Source of the DNA: Kineosporia sp. NBRC 101731
Lineage (GTDB): Bacteria; Actinomycetota; Actinomycetes; Actinomycetales; Kineosporiaceae
NCBI RefSeq assembly: GCF_030269305.1
Contig: NZ_BSTC01000006.1
Location: 124,001-188,000 of the forward strand
DNA: 64,000 nt
Direction of reading: 5' to 3'
Shown here: piece by piece, positions 61,575-64,000 of the stretch
Layout: each line of letters opens with the position of its first letter
Numbering within the stretch: position 1 is the stretch's first letter
Notes under the pieces: generated by a model
Seen by the model: only the letters and a program-made list of their open reading frames with translations
The model's database searches: none
What the model was told of the DNA's origin: nothing
Program-made: the position numbers and the translations under genes

Positions 61575-62557
61575 GCTGAACCGGCCCCCTCCGAGACGAC
61601 GTCCACCGACCCGTCATCAGGTACGAGGTGGACGAGTCGTTCGCTGACCTTGCCACCTTGGCGGGTCCGGAGGAGGAGTACGCCGCTGCCGATGATCTGC
61701 ACGGTGCGCTGTTCGCTCCAGCCTGAGAAACGCCATTCGCCGTCTGCTCCGGCCGGCACCAGAGCGAGGACGCGATCGTCCACGGTCAGACTCAGGCTCC
61801 TCTCGGTGTGCTTGATCTGCGCCAGGACGAGCGGGCCTTCCAGCGAGTCGTCCGACTGGAAGTCGATGAAATGGGTAGGCACGAGGCAGTCGAATGCGGA
61901 TGAGTGAGGCCAAGCCCGTGGCGTTTTCGAGCTGTGGTGGTTCAGCAGTACTTGGTCGCTGTGGAGCAGATCCTGCCAGGAGTCCGGGAAGAGCCGCGTC
62001 AGTTCTGGTGTCAGTAGGACGTCGATGACGGCGTGGACGCGGGTGGTCGTGCTGGTGTTGCGGACGGAGTGCTCGCGGGAGAAGTCGCCGTACCAAAAGG
62101 TTCCCGGCTGCCAGCAGTGCTCGACTCCGTCGAGCGTCAGCACCGCTTCGGGTGTCGTGACGATAGGGATGTGCAGGCGCATGAATCCTCGGTCGAGCTG
62201 GTACTTCAGATCGCGGTGCGGGGCGATGACGGCTCCCGGTCCCAGGGCCATCAGTCGTGCTGCGTTGCGTGGAGAGGGAATTGATTCCAGCACCTGCGCC
62301 AGGTACGGCAACTGTCCGAGCCAGAAGGTCGGCGCGAACGGTTCGCAGCCGGGTCCGCCTGGGTCGGTGCGCTCGGAGTCGCCGCCCGGGCTGTGCAGCG
62401 GCAGGATGCGCCAGTCGATGGCGGCCGGTTTGCTGATTCCGTGGACGGTGTGCGAACGCTGAAGGTCCCACGTGTGGCCGGTGACGCCCGAGAGTTCGTC
62501 CTGCAGACGGCGTGCATCGAGATCGAGAGTCAGCCGGGTCGCGGCGTAGGTACTCAT
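61565..62557 (-). CDS. aspartyl/asparaginyl beta-hydroxylase-family dioxygenase
   Basis: ATG at 62557 behind GGAGGATTC; 330 residues. The double-stranded beta-helix holds MALGPGAVIAPHRDLKYQLD (His114), FMRLHIPIVTTPEAVLTLDG and GDFSREHSVRNTSTTTRVHA (His163, then Arg173 for 2-oxoglutarate). This fits the two-His AspH-type iron site. The C-terminal ~150 residues (LVLAQIKHTERSLSLTVDDR) are not part of the hydroxylase fold and have no recognised family. It probably hydroxylates an amino acid building block or a carrier-free peptide. Confidence 0.85.
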   Translation of the reverse strand: MSTYAATRLTLDLDARRLQDELSGVTGHTWDLQRSHTVHGISKPAAIDWRILPLHSPGGDSERTDPGGPGCEPFAPTFWLGQLPYLAQVLESIPSPRNAARLMALGPGAVIAPHRDLKYQLDRGFMRLHIPIVTTPEAVLTLDGVEHCWQPGTFWYGDFSREHSVRNTSTTTRVHAVIDVLLTPELTRLFPDSWQDLLHSDQVLLNHHSSKTPRAWPHSSAFDCLVPTHFIDFQSDDSLEGPLVLAQIKHTERSLSLTVDDRVLALVPAGADGEWRFSGWSEQRTVQIIGSGVLLLRTRQGGKVSERLVHLVPDDGSVDVVSEGAGSACA

Positions 62558-62581
62558 GAATCCTCCTGATCTGAAGAGGGT

Positions 62582-63991
62582 TTACGACGAGAAGTTCAGC
62601 ACAGTGGTTCCCACGTGCTGGCTGGGGTCGATCGCGTCGGCGGGGATCGCTGCGAAGCGTTCGTCGAGGCGCCCGAAGGACTCCTCGTAGCCGACGGCAG
62701 GGTCGTAGGCGATGCAGAAGACGAACTGCACCGGCGCTCCTGGTGTCAGCGGAATGGCCGGCATGGACACGATCACTCCGGACCGGGTCACGTCGTCGTA
62801 GCGCAGATCCAGGTCGTCCAGCGCAGTCAGGAACGTGTCGAAGCTGGGGACCACCCACGTGGGCGGGACGTGATACTCCACGACGCTGCGCCGAGGCTCG
62901 GCGTTCACGTCAACGATCTGGTGGGCGATCGTCTGGTAGATGTGCAGCGACCCGGAGACCTGGGCGTTGACCTCGGTGAACACCACCTGGCCGTCGGGCA
63001 GCACCAGCGCATCGGCGCTGAGGTACCCGCGGTAGCCGAAGGCGCGGTACGCCTCGGCCAGGCGAGCGCCGCCGTCCAAGAGTGCGGTTCGGGTCTGCTC
63101 GGGCACGTCGGGAGACAGCGGCACGACCTGATGGCTCAGGCGGCGGGCCACGTAGATCAGGTGCCCTGTCTCTGTCGGGTGAGTGCCGTCGTCGGAGGCG
63201 TAGTGCTCGGAGTAGACCGCGGATGCGTTCACCGCGAACTCCTCGATGACCACGGGCCAGCGGCCGTTGGTGCTGGCCCAACTCCATCGCTCGCGCCAGT
63301 ACGCTTCGACACCGCTCGTTCCGGGCGCTAGATGGTGAAGGTGGCGTGCGCCGACGTGGTCCACGAGCAGGCGCGGGTCGCGGACCAGCAACTGGTTGCC
63401 GACGCCGGCGCCGTTGTGTGCCTGCTTCACCATGACGGCGCGATCGCCCGACCGTTCCAGCAGTGCGTTCGTGGCGGCCACGGCTTCGACCTGGCTTCGG
63501 CAGACCCGGCCGACGGGGATCCGGACTCCAGCTGCGGCGGCCAGTGCTCGAAAGTTGGCCTTGTTGTTGCCGAGCTCGCCTCCTCCCTGAGCGAAGAAGG
63601 CAGCGCCGGGAAACTGGGCGCTGATACCGATCGCGTCAGCGAACCGCGCTACCGATGCCGACGGCCACAGAGCAAAGATCTCGTCGACTGTCGCCGTTCC
63701 CGATGGCCCCAGCGTGGCCCGGACCTCTGCTATTAGATCGGGGTTTTCGAGAGACATCGGATCGAGGACCTTGTTGCCCCAAGTTCCAGCAGGAGCGACG
63801 ATGATGGTCAGTTCAGCACGAGGAACGCCGGTATGGACGAGGGCGTACTCGAGGAAACCGGCGTCAGGCTGGCAGCACAGCAGGATCAGGTCTCCCGGGT
63901 GAGCGAACCAGAGGACGCGTTGGGTCCAGGCCCTCATGTCCGTGCGTTCGCGGATCGACGGGTCGATGTGGTTGCCGATCAGGATTCTCAT
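62582..63991 (-). CDS. PGM1-like preATP-grasp peptide ligase
   Basis: 469 residues, MRILIGNHIDPSIRERTDMR. The N-terminal pre-ATP-grasp domain covers about 1-130. The ATP-grasp core contains GGGELGNNKANFRALAAAAG, RAVMVKQAHNGAGVGNQLLV and the Mg-binding end ALVLPDGQVVFTEVNAQVSG with SLHIYQTIAHQIVD. The last 90 residues correspond to the PGM1 C-terminal domain. PGM1 of the pheganomycin pathway joins a guanidino acid to peptides without a ribosome or NRPS. The gene starts 9 bp from the window edge, and upstream genes of the operon are probably cut off. Confidence 0.78.
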   Translation of the reverse strand: MRILIGNHIDPSIRERTDMRAWTQRVLWFAHPGDLILLCCQPDAGFLEYALVHTGVPRAELTIIVAPAGTWGNKVLDPMSLENPDLIAEVRATLGPSGTATVDEIFALWPSASVARFADAIGISAQFPGAAFFAQGGGELGNNKANFRALAAAAGVRIPVGRVCRSQVEAVAATNALLERSGDRAVMVKQAHNGAGVGNQLLVRDPRLLVDHVGARHLHHLAPGTSGVEAYWRERWSWASTNGRWPVVIEEFAVNASAVYSEHYASDDGTHPTETGHLIYVARRLSHQVVPLSPDVPEQTRTALLDGGARLAEAYRAFGYRGYLSADALVLPDGQVVFTEVNAQVSGSLHIYQTIAHQIVDVNAEPRRSVVEYHVPPTWVVPSFDTFLTALDDLDLRYDDVTRSGVIVSMPAIPLTPGAPVQFVFCIAYDPAVGYEESFGRLDERFAAIPADAIDPSQHVGTTVLNFSS

Positions 63992-64000
63992 GGAGTCCCC

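Overview
The window is high-GC actinobacterial chromosome from a sporulating and probably motile-spore lineage. The evidence is an SsgB-type sporulation regulator, an F420-dependent glucose-6-phosphate dehydrogenase, a PGPGW-motif membrane protein, an actinobacterial-type LexA box, a Roadblock protein and a decayed chemotaxis receptor. Plant-polymer (pectin) degradation genes are also present. A Kineosporia-like organism would fit, but that placement is inference from gene content only.

Positions 1-15300 hold a truncated MmyB-like regulator, an alpha/beta-hydrolase remnant, an iron-dependent hydroxyacid-oxoacid transhydrogenase-like enzyme and two repeat-rich membrane proteins. These are followed by a probable guanidino-compound module: TetR regulator, ThDP-dependent 2-oxoacid decarboxylase (AruI-like), PucR regulator, agmatinase/guanidinobutyrase-family ureohydrolase, polar amino-acid ABC transporter and SDR oxidoreductase. 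Together they could take up arginine-type substrates and turn 2-ketoarginine into a guanidino acid and then urea. A ThuA-like protein and a Gfo/Idh/MocA oxidoreductase follow.

Positions 15300-34900 are mostly housekeeping and accessory genes: LysR and RidA remnants that look deleted at a shared boundary, zinc alcohol dehydrogenase, TetR, DUF6194, VOC protein, HAD phosphatase and peptide deformylase, a secreted FG-GAP protein, a TSUP permease, and metE behind a cobalamin riboswitch. Then come a PH-domain protein, a chemotaxis-receptor remnant carrying a 157-bp inverted-repeat insertion, fgd, a Roadblock protein, an unknown gene behind a textbook SOS box, a FluG-like amidohydrolase, a DHA2 exporter with a divergent TetR, and a 2,2-dialkylglycine decarboxylase (dgdA).

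Positions 34900-39660 carry a striking divergent pair. One gene encodes a single polypeptide that joins an ECF sigma factor, a zinc anti-sigma-like segment, a hydrophobic membrane region and an extracellular pectate-lyase-like beta-helix. The other encodes a secreted ricin-lectin/pectin-esterase/pectate-lyase enzyme. The pair suggests a one-protein pectin sensor controlling a pectinase.

Positions 40500-43620 hold two tandem copies of a tRNA-Val/Cys/Gly cluster, ssgB, a PGPGW protein and a third tRNA-Val (CAC). That last tRNA marks the apparent left edge of an integrated mobile element. Base composition and gene content change there: a HEPN-motif DUF4209-like protein, a 1624-residue Type ISP restriction-modification enzyme, a zinc-ribbon TIR protein, a 1667-residue MobF relaxase-helicase and an inverted-repeat-rich candidate oriT at 57630-57960.

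Positions 58200-64000 contain the start of a compact biosynthetic cluster: an aminoglycoside-phosphotransferase-fold protein facing a tightly packed minus-strand operon of PGM1-like preATP-grasp peptide ligase, aspartyl/asparaginyl hydroxylase-family oxygenase, arginine:amine amidinotransferase and a second ATP-grasp ligase. This reads as a pathway for a small guanidino-containing, hydroxylated, ribosome-independent peptide. It continues past the right edge of the window.
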